DNA of 20,604 bases from Ghiorsea sp. (GCA_030950765.1 JAUZQX010000168.1:1-20604); one strand, 5' to 3'; shown: positions 7,653-15,353, counted from the stretch's first letter. Numbers and translations are program-made. The notes: generated by a model from the letters alone, not told the origin.

Positions 7653-9868
7653 TATGCCTGCCTTTGTTGTGCTTGTCTCACGCGTTCATACATTTTTAGA
7701 ATCTTACGAACACGTGCTTGTAGTTTCATAGGTTCCACGGGTTTAATGATGTAATCATCCGCGCCAGAATCTAAGCCCAACACTTCGTCATCTTCATCAT
7801 GGCGAGAGGTTAACATAACAACAGGGATATCGTCATACTTACTTTGCCTGCGAACTTCCTGCACAAACTCAGGGCCATTCATATTCGGCATATCATAATC
7901 AACAATCACAAGCGCAACATGTGGCATGGCCTGCTTCAGCAAATCAAGCCCTTTCCTGCCATCTTCTGCTTCAGCAATATCAAAACCTTCAGCTTTTAAG
8001 ATAAAACCAACCAAGCTTCGAATACTTTTGGAGTCATCTATCAATAGTATCGTATTTTGTGCCGCATCTTCTTTTTGAACAAGCTGCCCTTGCCCTCTTG
8101 TCTCAATCGCCTGACCTAAAGACATTAAACTTCCATCAGCATCAATTCTATCTTGAAAAGTAAAGTCTTCAGGTGCAATCGATAACCGCGTAACTTCAGC
8201 GACACTGGTGACCCCTTGCAACACCTTATTCATACCATCTTCAAACAAGGCATACATGCCTTCTTCGCGGCAAACCAGCATCAGCTCTTGGTCTGAAACA
8301 GCTTGGGCAATCGCTTGGCGCACCCTGTCATTCACATACAACGTCTCATGCACACCGCAGCGACCTTTATACCCAATATTCAAGCACTTTTCACAGCCTG
8401 TAGGTTCATAGATTTCCAAATCTGCAGGTATACCATATTTCTCAATCATCTCTGCAGAGGGTTTCACTTTCTTTTTACACTTAGGGCACAATCGCCTTGC
8501 CAAACGCTGCGCCACAATAATATTTAAACACGATGATAATGCAACAGCATCTGTCCCCATTTCCACCAAACGACTAACTGTGGATGGAGCATCATTGGTA
8601 TGCAATGTGGACATGACCAAATGCCCCGTTTGCGCTGCATGAAGTGCAATATGCGCTGTTTCTTCATCCCGAATTTCACCCACCATGACCACATCAGGGT
8701 CTTGGCGCAAAATAGAGCGTAAAGCAGCGGCAAAAGTCATGCCTGATTTAGCATTGACCTGAACTTGGTTAAGCCCTTTAATTTGAAATTCAACGGGATC
8801 TTCCACCGTCACAATATTGGTTTCCTCATCATTAATATGGTGCAGAAAAGAATAAAGCGTTGTTGTTTTACCTGACCCCGTAGGCCCTGTAACCAACACC
8901 GCACCTGTTGGTCTAGCGATAGCTTCTCGAATGCGTTTATCCGCTGTTTTTTCAAATGCCAACACATCTAAAGACAGTGATAAGCCTGATTTATCCAAAA
9001 TACGCATCACGACTTTTTCACCATGCATGGAAGGCAATGTTGAAATACGCATATCAAACGATTTTTTATTAATTTTTATTCTTGTTCGACCGTCTTGTGG
9101 CGTTCTCGTATTGGATATATCCAACTTAGACATAATTTTAATGCGTGAAACAAGCATAGGGTGTGCACCCGATGGAAATTTCATCACAGGGCGTAAACGA
9201 CCATCTATACGCAACCTAACCAAACTGTTTTTTTCACCCGCTTCAACATGAATATCCGAGCTTTCCATTTGCAAGGCTTTCATAATAATGCCATTCACAA
9301 GCTTGATAATAGGCGAACCTTCTGCACCTTTTTTCAGTGATGCAATATCCGTTTCTTCCTTGCCTTCCTCATCGTCAGTTAGCGCCTGGATATCTCCACC
9401 AGCGCCCTCCAAGTCCGACACCACTTCATCAAGCCCACCATCACCACCTGTAAATAAAGCCCTAATTTTCTTTTGGATATCTAACGGGTTAGAAAAAAGA
9501 GGACGCACTCTTTGCCCAAGTTTAAACTGCAATACATCCATGCCTGCATAATCCATAGGGTCAGCAATCGCCACAATCATTTCCCCTGCACTAATCGCCA
9601 CAGGGATAAAACAGAACTCATTACATAGTTCTTCCGAACATTTTTCAACCAAGTTTTCATCAATTTCGATATGCTCTAAATCAATAAATGGCACCTTATA
9701 TATTTTAGCCAAAGCCTGAAGGGTTGCATCAACATCCACACCATCTTGAGCCAGTAAACTCAACAAAAGCCCCACTTTTTTTCCACCATTCCCCTGCATG
9801 GCATCTGAGATTTGTTCTTGTGTGACAAGGCCCGTTGCAATCAATTGCCTCTGCTGCTTAAGAAGCAT
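7652..9868 (-). CDS. PilB/GspE-type assembly ATPase fused to a C-terminal receiver domain
   Basis: This is a 738-residue protein; residues are numbered from the alternative upstream ATG, so subtract 4 for the chosen start. The N-terminal region (about 8-140) resembles a degenerate MshEN/T2SSE-N domain. The ATPase core follows, with Walker A GPTGSGKT (332-339), Asp box VTVEDPVE (357-364), Walker B region DPDVVMVGEIRD (394-405), His box TGHLVMSTLHTNDA (418-431) and a zinc-binding tetracysteine (C465, C468, C496, C499). This is the extension-type (PilB/GspE/MshE) ATPase, not PilT. After a linker comes a complete receiver (about 608-732): D615/D616, phospho-acceptor D661, T691 and K713-P714. It heads the chemosensory run and is its probable output. 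No other pilus or secretion gene is nearby, so PilB, MshE and GspE roles remain open. Confidence 0.93.
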   Translation of the reverse strand: MLLKQQRQLIATGLVTQEQISDAMQGNGGKKVGLLLSLLAQDGVDVDATLQALAKIYKVPFIDLEHIEIDENLVEKCSEELCNEFCFIPVAISAGEMIVAIADPMDYAGMDVLQFKLGQRVRPLFSNPLDIQKKIRALFTGGDGGLDEVVSDLEGAGGDIQALTDDEEGKEETDIASLKKGAEGSPIIKLVNGIIMKALQMESSDIHVEAGEKNSLVRLRIDGRLRPVMKFPSGAHPMLVSRIKIMSKLDISNTRTPQDGRTRIKINKKSFDMRISTLPSMHGEKVVMRILDKSGLSLSLDVLAFEKTADKRIREAIARPTGAVLVTGPTGSGKTTTLYSFLHHINDEETNIVTVEDPVEFQIKGLNQVQVNAKSGMTFAAALRSILRQDPDVVMVGEIRDEETAHIALHAAQTGHLVMSTLHTNDAPSTVSRLVEMGTDAVALSSCLNIIVAQRLARRLCPKCKKKVKPSAEMIEKYGIPADLEIYEPTGCEKCLNIGYKGRCGVHETLYVNDRVRQAIAQAVSDQELMLVCREEGMYALFEDGMNKVLQGVTSVAEVTRLSIAPEDFTFQDRIDADGSLMSLGQAIETRGQGQLVQKEDAAQNTILLIDDSKSIRSLVGFILKAEGFDIAEAEDGRKGLDLLKQAMPHVALVIVDYDMPNMNGPEFVQEVRRQSKYDDIPVVMLTSRHDEDDEVLGLDSGADDYIIKPVEPMKLQARVRKILKMYERVRQAQQRQA

Positions 9869-9872
9869 ACAC

Positions 9873-9877
9873 CCTCC
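9873..9877 (-). promoter_or_regulatory. ribosome binding site that decides the ATPase-receiver start
   Basis: GGAGG lies 4 bases before the ATG at 9868 and inside the reading frame opened by another ATG at 9880. The upstream ATG is preceded by AATTAACCT and has no Shine-Dalgarno site. The downstream ATG is therefore the more likely start, giving MLLKQQRQL as N-terminus. Confidence 0.6.
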
Positions 9878-9971
9878 CATAGGTTAATTTAACTCGGGTA
9901 CACGTTAATGAAGCACTTCAAGAATATCAAGAAAATCTCCGCCTCTTCCACTTAAAGCAAAAATAGCTAGA

Positions 9972-11309
9972 TTGCGTCCTGTGAATCATTCATCTTATTT
10001 TAAACTTACACTAAAGACGCTAACAACACTTCTATTGCTGGTTGTTGCGCTTAGCGGCTGTGTGTCAAAAAAAACTGAAAGTTCAATTTCAGAAAACGTT
10101 CATCAAGCCCCTGCCCTTGAGCCTACTGCCCAGCTTACCCTCCAAGAAGAACCCATAACTGTAGTTGCCATCAAAACACCTTCCGTTTTTTTGCAAGATC
10201 TTTCTGCGGCAGACATAGAGCAAGTTAAAAGTGAAGCCAAACGCACTTTATCTCCCATTTGGCAACGCATTGATGAGCGGGCACATCGTGTACGTTTTCG
10301 TATTGTCCAAGTATTAAATGAGATGAATGCACCCCACGAACTTTTATATATCCCTGTCGCTGAATCAGGTTACAATCCCTATGCCCTGTCTCCTGCTGGT
10401 GCTTTTGGTTTATGGCAGCTCATGCCTAGAACTGCAAAAGAGCTGGGGGCAAAAAGCAAAAATGGGCTTGATGGTCGTAGGCATGTCGAATCCAGCACCA
10501 AAGCTGCAACCAAATATCTTTTAGCCTTATATCAACGTTTTGATAGCTGGCCGCTTGCTATTTGCGCCTATAACTTAGGTCCTTGGGGCGTGCAGCGTAG
10601 GCTAAACAAAAAACCTTGGTCACCCGATATGGGCTTGGATGCACTACCCTTCCCAGGGGAAACCAGACATTACGTCAAACAAATTTTAGGCATGATTGCC
10701 CTCGAAGAAGACGGGGAACTTCAATTTTCAGAAGCGTTAACAACCCAAAATATACATATTCCAGCACCTATTGACTTGAATCAAATGGAAAAGGTCTCAG
10801 GTCTGGAAAAGTATGAAATATTCCGTTTAAACCCTGCCTTTGATTACCAGCATTATATTCACCATGATGTTATCGTTCACCTACCCAAAGAAAATGCGAT
10901 TCGTCTACAGCAAGCGCTTCTCGACAACCCAGACATCTTTAAGCCCAAATATATTACAGTCAAAATTAAGTCAGGCGATTCTCTGTGGAAACTCGCCAAA
11001 CGATACCACACCAGTATCAAACACCTCAAACAACTTAACTCCAAATTAAAAGGTGTATTATCCATTGGCAAACGCATAACCGTGCCCGCATCAGGCAACG
11101 TATTGGCGTCATCAAGCAAAGCCAACCCATTGCTCGCCAAAGGAAGACGTATTCGTTACAAAGTTCGCAGTGGTGACTCATTGTGGACGATTGCTAAAAG
11201 GTTTGGCACCTCTACCCACGCTATTGCCCGCATTAATCAAATGTCAGCCAATAAACTTTTACGTCCTGGAGATAGATTATGGATTGTCGCTCGTTACCGA
11301 CCCAGCTAA
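9972..11309 (+). CDS. mltD: membrane-bound lytic murein transglycosylase D with two LysM repeats
   Basis: This 445-residue lipoprotein cleaves the MurNAc-GlcNAc bond of peptidoglycan to form 1,6-anhydro ends. A signal peptide ends in the lipobox LSGC (C30). The SLT domain (about 110-240) shows the catalytic glutamate E131 in VAESGY, then GAFGLWQLMP (143-152) and AYNLGPWGV (199-207). Two LysM peptidoglycan-binding repeats follow, at about 327-371 and 394-440, each with SGDSLW. No ATG is available at the N-terminus. I used the TTG at 9972; the GTG at 9981 (MNHSSYF) is equally possible, and neither has a clear ribosome site. The gene diverges from the chemosensory run, and its last 31 bases overlap the next gene. 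Confidence 0.93.
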   Translation: MRPVNHSSYFKLTLKTLTTLLLLVVALSGCVSKKTESSISENVHQAPALEPTAQLTLQEEPITVVAIKTPSVFLQDLSAADIEQVKSEAKRTLSPIWQRIDERAHRVRFRIVQVLNEMNAPHELLYIPVAESGYNPYALSPAGAFGLWQLMPRTAKELGAKSKNGLDGRRHVESSTKAATKYLLALYQRFDSWPLAICAYNLGPWGVQRRLNKKPWSPDMGLDALPFPGETRHYVKQILGMIALEEDGELQFSEALTTQNIHIPAPIDLNQMEKVSGLEKYEIFRLNPAFDYQHYIHHDVIVHLPKENAIRLQQALLDNPDIFKPKYITVKIKSGDSLWKLAKRYHTSIKHLKQLNSKLKGVLSIGKRITVPASGNVLASSSKANPLLAKGRRIRYKVRSGDSLWTIAKRFGTSTHAIARINQMSANKLLRPGDRLWIVARYRPS

Positions 11310-12940
11310 TTATCATATATTCACTGTTTGTGTTGAGCGCTTGCAGTAACGAACAAGTAGAAAACACCCAAACCGCCGCTCCACATGCACAAACAACTTA
11401 CACCCCTGCCCATGGTGGTCGTCTCATCAATGCCAGCATTGGTGATGCCACCAATCTTATCCCCATGATTGCATCGGATGCCTCCAGCCATGAAGTTGCA
11501 GGTCAACTTTATTTATCCTTGCTCAAATACGATAAAGACTTAAACCTTGTTGGGCAGCTTGCTGAATCATGGCAAATTTCTACTGATAAACTCAGCATCA
11601 TCTTTAAGCTCAAACCCAACCTTGTATGGAGCGATGGGCAAGCACTCACCAGTGATGACCTGACCTTCACGCTGAAGCTCATTCAAGATAAAAACACCCA
11701 AAGCCCCTACAAATCCGACTACATGAAAGTAATATCTGCCAAAGCCATCGACAAACACACCTTTGAAGTGCGCTACAAAGAGATATTCTCACCAGCCCTT
11801 GCCACTTGGGCTTCATTGGCTATTTTGCCCAAACATGTATTTAAGGGTGTGAATATCATGAATACTGATTTGTCTCGCCACCCCAAAGCCAGCATTGGCC
11901 CCTACTTCCTTAAAGACTGGCAAACCCAGCAAAGCATTACCATGACTCCCAACCCCAACTATTTTGATGGTGATGTTTGGATTGACGAACGCATCACCCG
12001 CATCATCCCCGACCCTGCCACCCAATTCTTGGAGTTAAGTGCGGGTAAGATTGATATGGCGAATTTAACACCTACCCAATACACCAGACTGTTTGATAAC
12101 AACCAACGCTTAAAAAATAAATACCAACGTTATCAATACTTAGGTTCGGGTTATACTTACCTTGGTTTCAACCTCAAACGCAAACCCTTTGATGATATTC
12201 GTGTCCGCCAAGCTTTGGCTTATGCTATCGACCGCCAAGAGTTGGTGGATGGTGTGTTGCTTGGTTTGGGTGAAGTGATTGCTGCACCATACAAACCAGG
12301 TACGCGCTGGGTCAATGCAAAACTTAAACCCCGTGCTTTTGACTTAGCAAAGGCGCAAGCCTTGCTTGCTGAAGCAGGCTGGACAAAAAAAGAAGGACAA
12401 ACCTTTGTCTCTAAAGATGGCAAACCTTTGTCATTCACCATCCTCACCAACAACGGCAACAAAAAACGCTCAGATACCGCCACCATCATTCAACAACGCT
12501 TAAAAAGTATTGGTATTCAAGTCAATGTTCGTTTGGTTGAATGGTCCGCATTTATTGCCAATTTTATCAATAAACGTAATTTTGATGCTGTAATTCTTGG
12601 TTGGTCGCTCTCGCCTGACCCTGACCAGTTCAGCATTTGGCATTCTTCGCAAACAGGTGAGCGCCAGTTTAACTTTTTGAGCTATGCCAATGCCAAGGTG
12701 GACAACGCTTTGGAGCAAGCCCGACTCACCTTTGATTTAGACAAACAAAAAGAATGGTATGACATCATGCAGCAAGAAATCTATAATGATGTGCCGCTGG
12801 TCTTTCTTTATGCTGGATATGCCCTACCTGCCATTCACAATCGCATTCAAGGTATTGAAGTTGCCCCTGCTGGCATTGGGCATAACAGTGAATTTTGGTA
12901 TATTCCCAAAGTCTTGCAACAAACGAGTATCAAACCTTAA
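11279..12940 (+). CDS. lipoprotein peptide-type ABC substrate-binding protein (SBP_bac_5)
   Basis: This is a 553-residue family 5 extracellular solute-binding protein (OppA/DppA/AppA-like). It begins with a short signal peptide and lipobox LSAC (C22); serine at +2 would favour outer-membrane sorting under the enteric rule. Family marks include GGRLINASIGDATNLIP (46-62), LAESWQIS, WSDGQALTSDDLTFTLK and, further on, IGPYFLKDW, YLGFNLKRKPFDDIRVRQA and GWSLSPDPDQ. GGAGA lies 6 bases before the ATG, inside the overlapping mltD 3' end, which supports this start. No ABC permease or ATPase gene is present, so transport partners must lie elsewhere. Ligands could be peptides, including murein peptides given the mltD linkage, but that is inference. 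Confidence 0.9.
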   Translation: MDCRSLPTQLIIIYSLFVLSACSNEQVENTQTAAPHAQTTYTPAHGGRLINASIGDATNLIPMIASDASSHEVAGQLYLSLLKYDKDLNLVGQLAESWQISTDKLSIIFKLKPNLVWSDGQALTSDDLTFTLKLIQDKNTQSPYKSDYMKVISAKAIDKHTFEVRYKEIFSPALATWASLAILPKHVFKGVNIMNTDLSRHPKASIGPYFLKDWQTQQSITMTPNPNYFDGDVWIDERITRIIPDPATQFLELSAGKIDMANLTPTQYTRLFDNNQRLKNKYQRYQYLGSGYTYLGFNLKRKPFDDIRVRQALAYAIDRQELVDGVLLGLGEVIAAPYKPGTRWVNAKLKPRAFDLAKAQALLAEAGWTKKEGQTFVSKDGKPLSFTILTNNGNKKRSDTATIIQQRLKSIGIQVNVRLVEWSAFIANFINKRNFDAVILGWSLSPDPDQFSIWHSSQTGERQFNFLSYANAKVDNALEQARLTFDLDKQKEWYDIMQQEIYNDVPLVFLYAGYALPAIHNRIQGIEVAPAGIGHNSEFWYIPKVLQQTSIKP

Positions 12941-14274
12941 TGAGCAAACCTTTGACAGTCACCGAACTTACCGCTCGCATCAAACAAGTCTTGGAGCAAG
13001 GTTTTTCCCGCGTTGAGGTCACGGGTGAAATATCTCGACTGACCTCTCCATCATCTGGTCATTTGTATTTTACTATTAAAGATAGTCATGCTGCCATTTC
13101 TGCTGTGGTTTGGCGCAGTGCAGCAAGCCGCCTAAAAATACGCCCCAAAGAAGGGCAAGCTTATGTGTTTACAGGACATTTAAGTCTGTATGAACCCAGG
13201 GGAAGTTATCAGCTTGTGGTCACAGGTATCACATCTGCGGGCGCTGGTCGTTTGGCAGAAGAGTTTGAACGCCGCAAAACATTGTTTGCCGAGCGCGGTT
13301 GGTTTGATGCCGACAACAAAAAAGACATTCCAACATATCCCAAACATATCGGCATTGTCACTTCGCAAACAGCCGCCGCATTTGAAGATGTGAAAAAAGT
13401 ACTAAGCACCCGCCCAGCTTGGTTACATATCACCCTCTCACCTGCAGTTGTACAGGGAGAAAGTGCGCCAAGAAGCATCTCTCGCGCTATCCAAAGGTTA
13501 CATAACTTACCCAACAAACCTGATGTGATTTTATTGGTGCGTGGTGGCGGCAGCATGGAAGATTTGTGGTGTTTTAATGATGAACAAGTGGTGCAAGCCA
13601 TTGTTGATGCAGGTATACCCATTATTTCAGGTGTTGGGCATGAAATTGACACTACACTTGCTGACCTCGCAGCCGATATTCGCGCTGCCACACCATCCAA
13701 TGCCGCAGAGCTAGTTTGCCCTGCCCGTGATAGCCTTCGCCCACAGATTCAACGTGTACAACAACGCGCACAACAAGCATTTAATAGTTATAAAGATGGT
13801 AAATACTGGTCTTTGGAACGCTCCAACAATCGCCTGCAAAACCTATATCACCAAAACTTACATCAAAAACGCAGCTTGATTCGTCAGTTAACATCCAAAC
13901 TTCATCAATTTGAGCCCAACCAAAGCTTGCGCAATCAAAGCCAACAGTTTTACACCTTAAAACAACGCCTACTTGCCGCAGCACAAAATATGGTGCCGCG
14001 ACATCAACAGCACCTTGCCGAACAACAGCATTTATTGCGTCTTGCTTATCAAAATAATGAACAATCACACAAACAACGCTGGCAAAAGCGGCATGAGCAA
14101 TTGCTCGCCATGAATCCCAAACATGTACTTGAACGTGGTTACGTTATTTCCACCGACAAACAAGGTAATATCGTCACATCTGCAAACAAACTTGAAGCAG
14201 GTGACAAAATATCTCTACATTATCATGATGGCACTGTGCAAAGCACGGTTTCATCCACAACGAGGTCATCATGA
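12940..14274 (+). CDS. xseA: exodeoxyribonuclease VII large subunit
   Basis: This 444-residue catalytic subunit of ExoVII degrades single-stranded DNA with XseB in repair. The N-terminal OB fold (about 5-100) includes VTGEIS and SGHLYFTIKD. The catalytic domain carries TSQTAAAFED (141-150), RGGGSMEDLW (201-210), GVGHEIDTTLADLAAD (231-246) and ATPSNAAEL (250-258). A long coiled coil (about 265-385) and a C-terminal segment with LERGYVISTD follow. The family's usual TSPTGAA reads TSQTAAA here. I chose the ATG that overlaps the upstream TAA (TAATG), because the protein then starts at the conserved LTVTEL segment. xseB is not in the window. Confidence 0.95.
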   Translation: MSKPLTVTELTARIKQVLEQGFSRVEVTGEISRLTSPSSGHLYFTIKDSHAAISAVVWRSAASRLKIRPKEGQAYVFTGHLSLYEPRGSYQLVVTGITSAGAGRLAEEFERRKTLFAERGWFDADNKKDIPTYPKHIGIVTSQTAAAFEDVKKVLSTRPAWLHITLSPAVVQGESAPRSISRAIQRLHNLPNKPDVILLVRGGGSMEDLWCFNDEQVVQAIVDAGIPIISGVGHEIDTTLADLAADIRAATPSNAAELVCPARDSLRPQIQRVQQRAQQAFNSYKDGKYWSLERSNNRLQNLYHQNLHQKRSLIRQLTSKLHQFEPNQSLRNQSQQFYTLKQRLLAAAQNMVPRHQQHLAEQQHLLRLAYQNNEQSHKQRWQKRHEQLLAMNPKHVLERGYVISTDKQGNIVTSANKLEAGDKISLHYHDGTVQSTVSSTTRSS

Positions 14275-15086
14275 AGTTACTCTTTTTAACCTTTTTAGTG
14301 CTGATAACAACCCCGTCATGGGCAGCGACCTACCAAGCCCAACAAGGCGATGTATTGCGTATTCCCGCGCCGATTTCAGGTGAAAACCTCAGTGTTCAAG
14401 CCTTTGGCAAATCTTGGCCTATTTATAACAAAGGCGGAAAAAACATTGCTTGGATTGGCATTCATTTAAGCAATAAACCTGCCTTGTATAATATTCAGTG
14501 GACTTCTGATGGTGCGACTTCTGTGAATCAAGCCTTGGATACAGTAGAAGTACAAAAAGGACAGTTTAGAATTTCGCACATCACGGTTGAAAAGAAAATG
14601 TCTTCTTTTGATGAAGCAGCACTCAAACGTATTCGTGCTGATAGTGCAGCCATCAAAAAAGCATACAAATCACCCATTCATATTCACAATACTTGGCCAG
14701 CAATGATTTTGCCTGTTGAAGGTATTGTTTCCACCCCTTTCGCGGCACAACGTTATGTCAACGGCAATGCCCGCTCACCCCATTCTGGCTTGGATATTGC
14801 TGCACCCACAGGCACAGCTGTCAAAGCCCCACTTGCAGGCAAAGTACTTCTCGTATCCGATATGTTTTTAAATGGAACACTGGTCGTTATTGGCCATGGT
14901 GATGGGCTAAACACCATTTACGCTCACCTCAACAAGGCAATGGTACATGAAGGTGATGTCTTACAAAAAGGTGATATTTTTGCAGAAGTGGGCAGCACAG
15001 GGCGCTCCACTGGCCCCCATTTGCATTGGGGTGTGCAGTTTAATGGCAATAAAGTAAGCCCTAAAAGCATGTTAGGGAAGCTCTGA
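14271..15086 (+). CDS. M23-family peptidoglycan endopeptidase, C-terminus altered by a MITE
   Basis: This 271-residue exported protein has a signal peptide cleaved near TTPSWA-AT (after A18), a beta-rich N-terminal domain and a LytM/M23 domain (about 145-271). Zinc ligands are H171 and D175 (HSGLDIAAPTGT) and H252 of HLHWG (250-254), with H219 and H250 as catalytic histidines. M23 enzymes of this form cut peptide cross-links in murein or activate amidases. The ATG overlaps the xseA stop (ATGA), and GAGG lies 5 bases upstream. The last codons and the TGA lie inside a MITE. Without the element the frame would end MLGTIVKSKP instead of MLGKL. The conserved catalytic core is intact, so the protein is probably still active. 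Confidence 0.92.
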   Translation: MKLLFLTFLVLITTPSWAATYQAQQGDVLRIPAPISGENLSVQAFGKSWPIYNKGGKNIAWIGIHLSNKPALYNIQWTSDGATSVNQALDTVEVQKGQFRISHITVEKKMSSFDEAALKRIRADSAAIKKAYKSPIHIHNTWPAMILPVEGIVSTPFAAQRYVNGNARSPHSGLDIAAPTGTAVKAPLAGKVLLVSDMFLNGTLVVIGHGDGLNTIYAHLNKAMVHEGDVLQKGDIFAEVGSTGRSTGPHLHWGVQFNGNKVSPKSMLGKL

Positions 15087-15232
15087 ATAAGTCTAGATGA
15101 GGCAGATTGTATTTCAGGGCATTCAAAATCCAGGCGTGTGTTGCATGAAATAGCAAGGCTATTACTCAAACGCACAACGCAGAGTTTGGATGCACTGGAC
15201 ATATATGCACCCATGACTTGTGCAGAGCTTCC
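15076..15232. mobile_element. 157-bp foldback MITE with terminal inverted repeats and TTAG target duplication
   Basis: The left end GGAAGCTCTGAATAAGTC (15076-15093) and the inverted right end GGAAGCTCTGCACAAGTC (15232-15215) match at 16 of 18 bases. TTAG flanks both sides (15072-15075 and 15233-15236). Symmetry continues inward: TTCAGGGCATTCAAAATC on the left corresponds to TCCAGTGCATCCAAACTC on the right, both read towards the centre. The centre is a perfect hairpin, AATAGC-AAG-GCTATT (15149-15163). The element encodes no transposase. A 4-base YTAR-type duplication is typical of IS5-family targets, so mobilisation in trans by such a transposase is a reasonable inference. Confidence 0.85.
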
Positions 15233-15322
15233 TTAGGTACAATCGTTAAAAGCAAACCATAAACCAACACTCACTTTGATTAAGCGCTTGATTGATAAAC
15301 CAGCATACGCTAAACTACTGCT

Positions 15323-15328
15323 TATAAT
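15323..15328 (+). promoter_or_regulatory. candidate -10 element for the response-regulator gene
   Basis: A perfect TATAAT lies 25 bases before the ATG of the response-regulator gene. No good -35 hexamer is found at 16-18 bases; the nearest TTGATA (15292-15297) is 25 bases away. A palindrome AAGCGCTT (15282-15289) lies just upstream and could bind an activator. The promoter is on the far side of the MITE from the M23 gene. Confidence 0.35.
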
Positions 15329-15353
15329 TTTATTGAAACACTGTTGAGGCATT

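Noticed and set aside
7652..9868. Reading the ATPase as a PilT-type retraction motor
   Set aside because: It has the tetracysteine zinc motif and a long N-terminal domain typical of PilB/GspE/MshE, which PilT lacks.
9869..9971. Divergent promoters between the ATPase-receiver gene and mltD
   Set aside because: There must be promoters here, but I find no hexamer pair or sigma54 site good enough to place; the small palindromes TGAAGCACTTCA (9908-9919) and GTTAATTTAAC are too short to call.
12895..12939. Upstream TTG start for xseA
   Set aside because: It adds 15 residues overlapping the binding-protein gene; the TAATG junction and the conserved XseA N-terminus support the ATG at 12940.
13209..13700. 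163-codon minus-strand frame inside xseA
   Set aside because: It lies entirely opposite the conserved XseA catalytic domain, with no family resemblance.
14924..15214. 96-codon minus-strand frame across the MITE and the end of the M23 gene
   Set aside because: Half lies inside the MITE and half is antisense to a conserved domain; it has no recognisable family and the MITE structure explains its presence.
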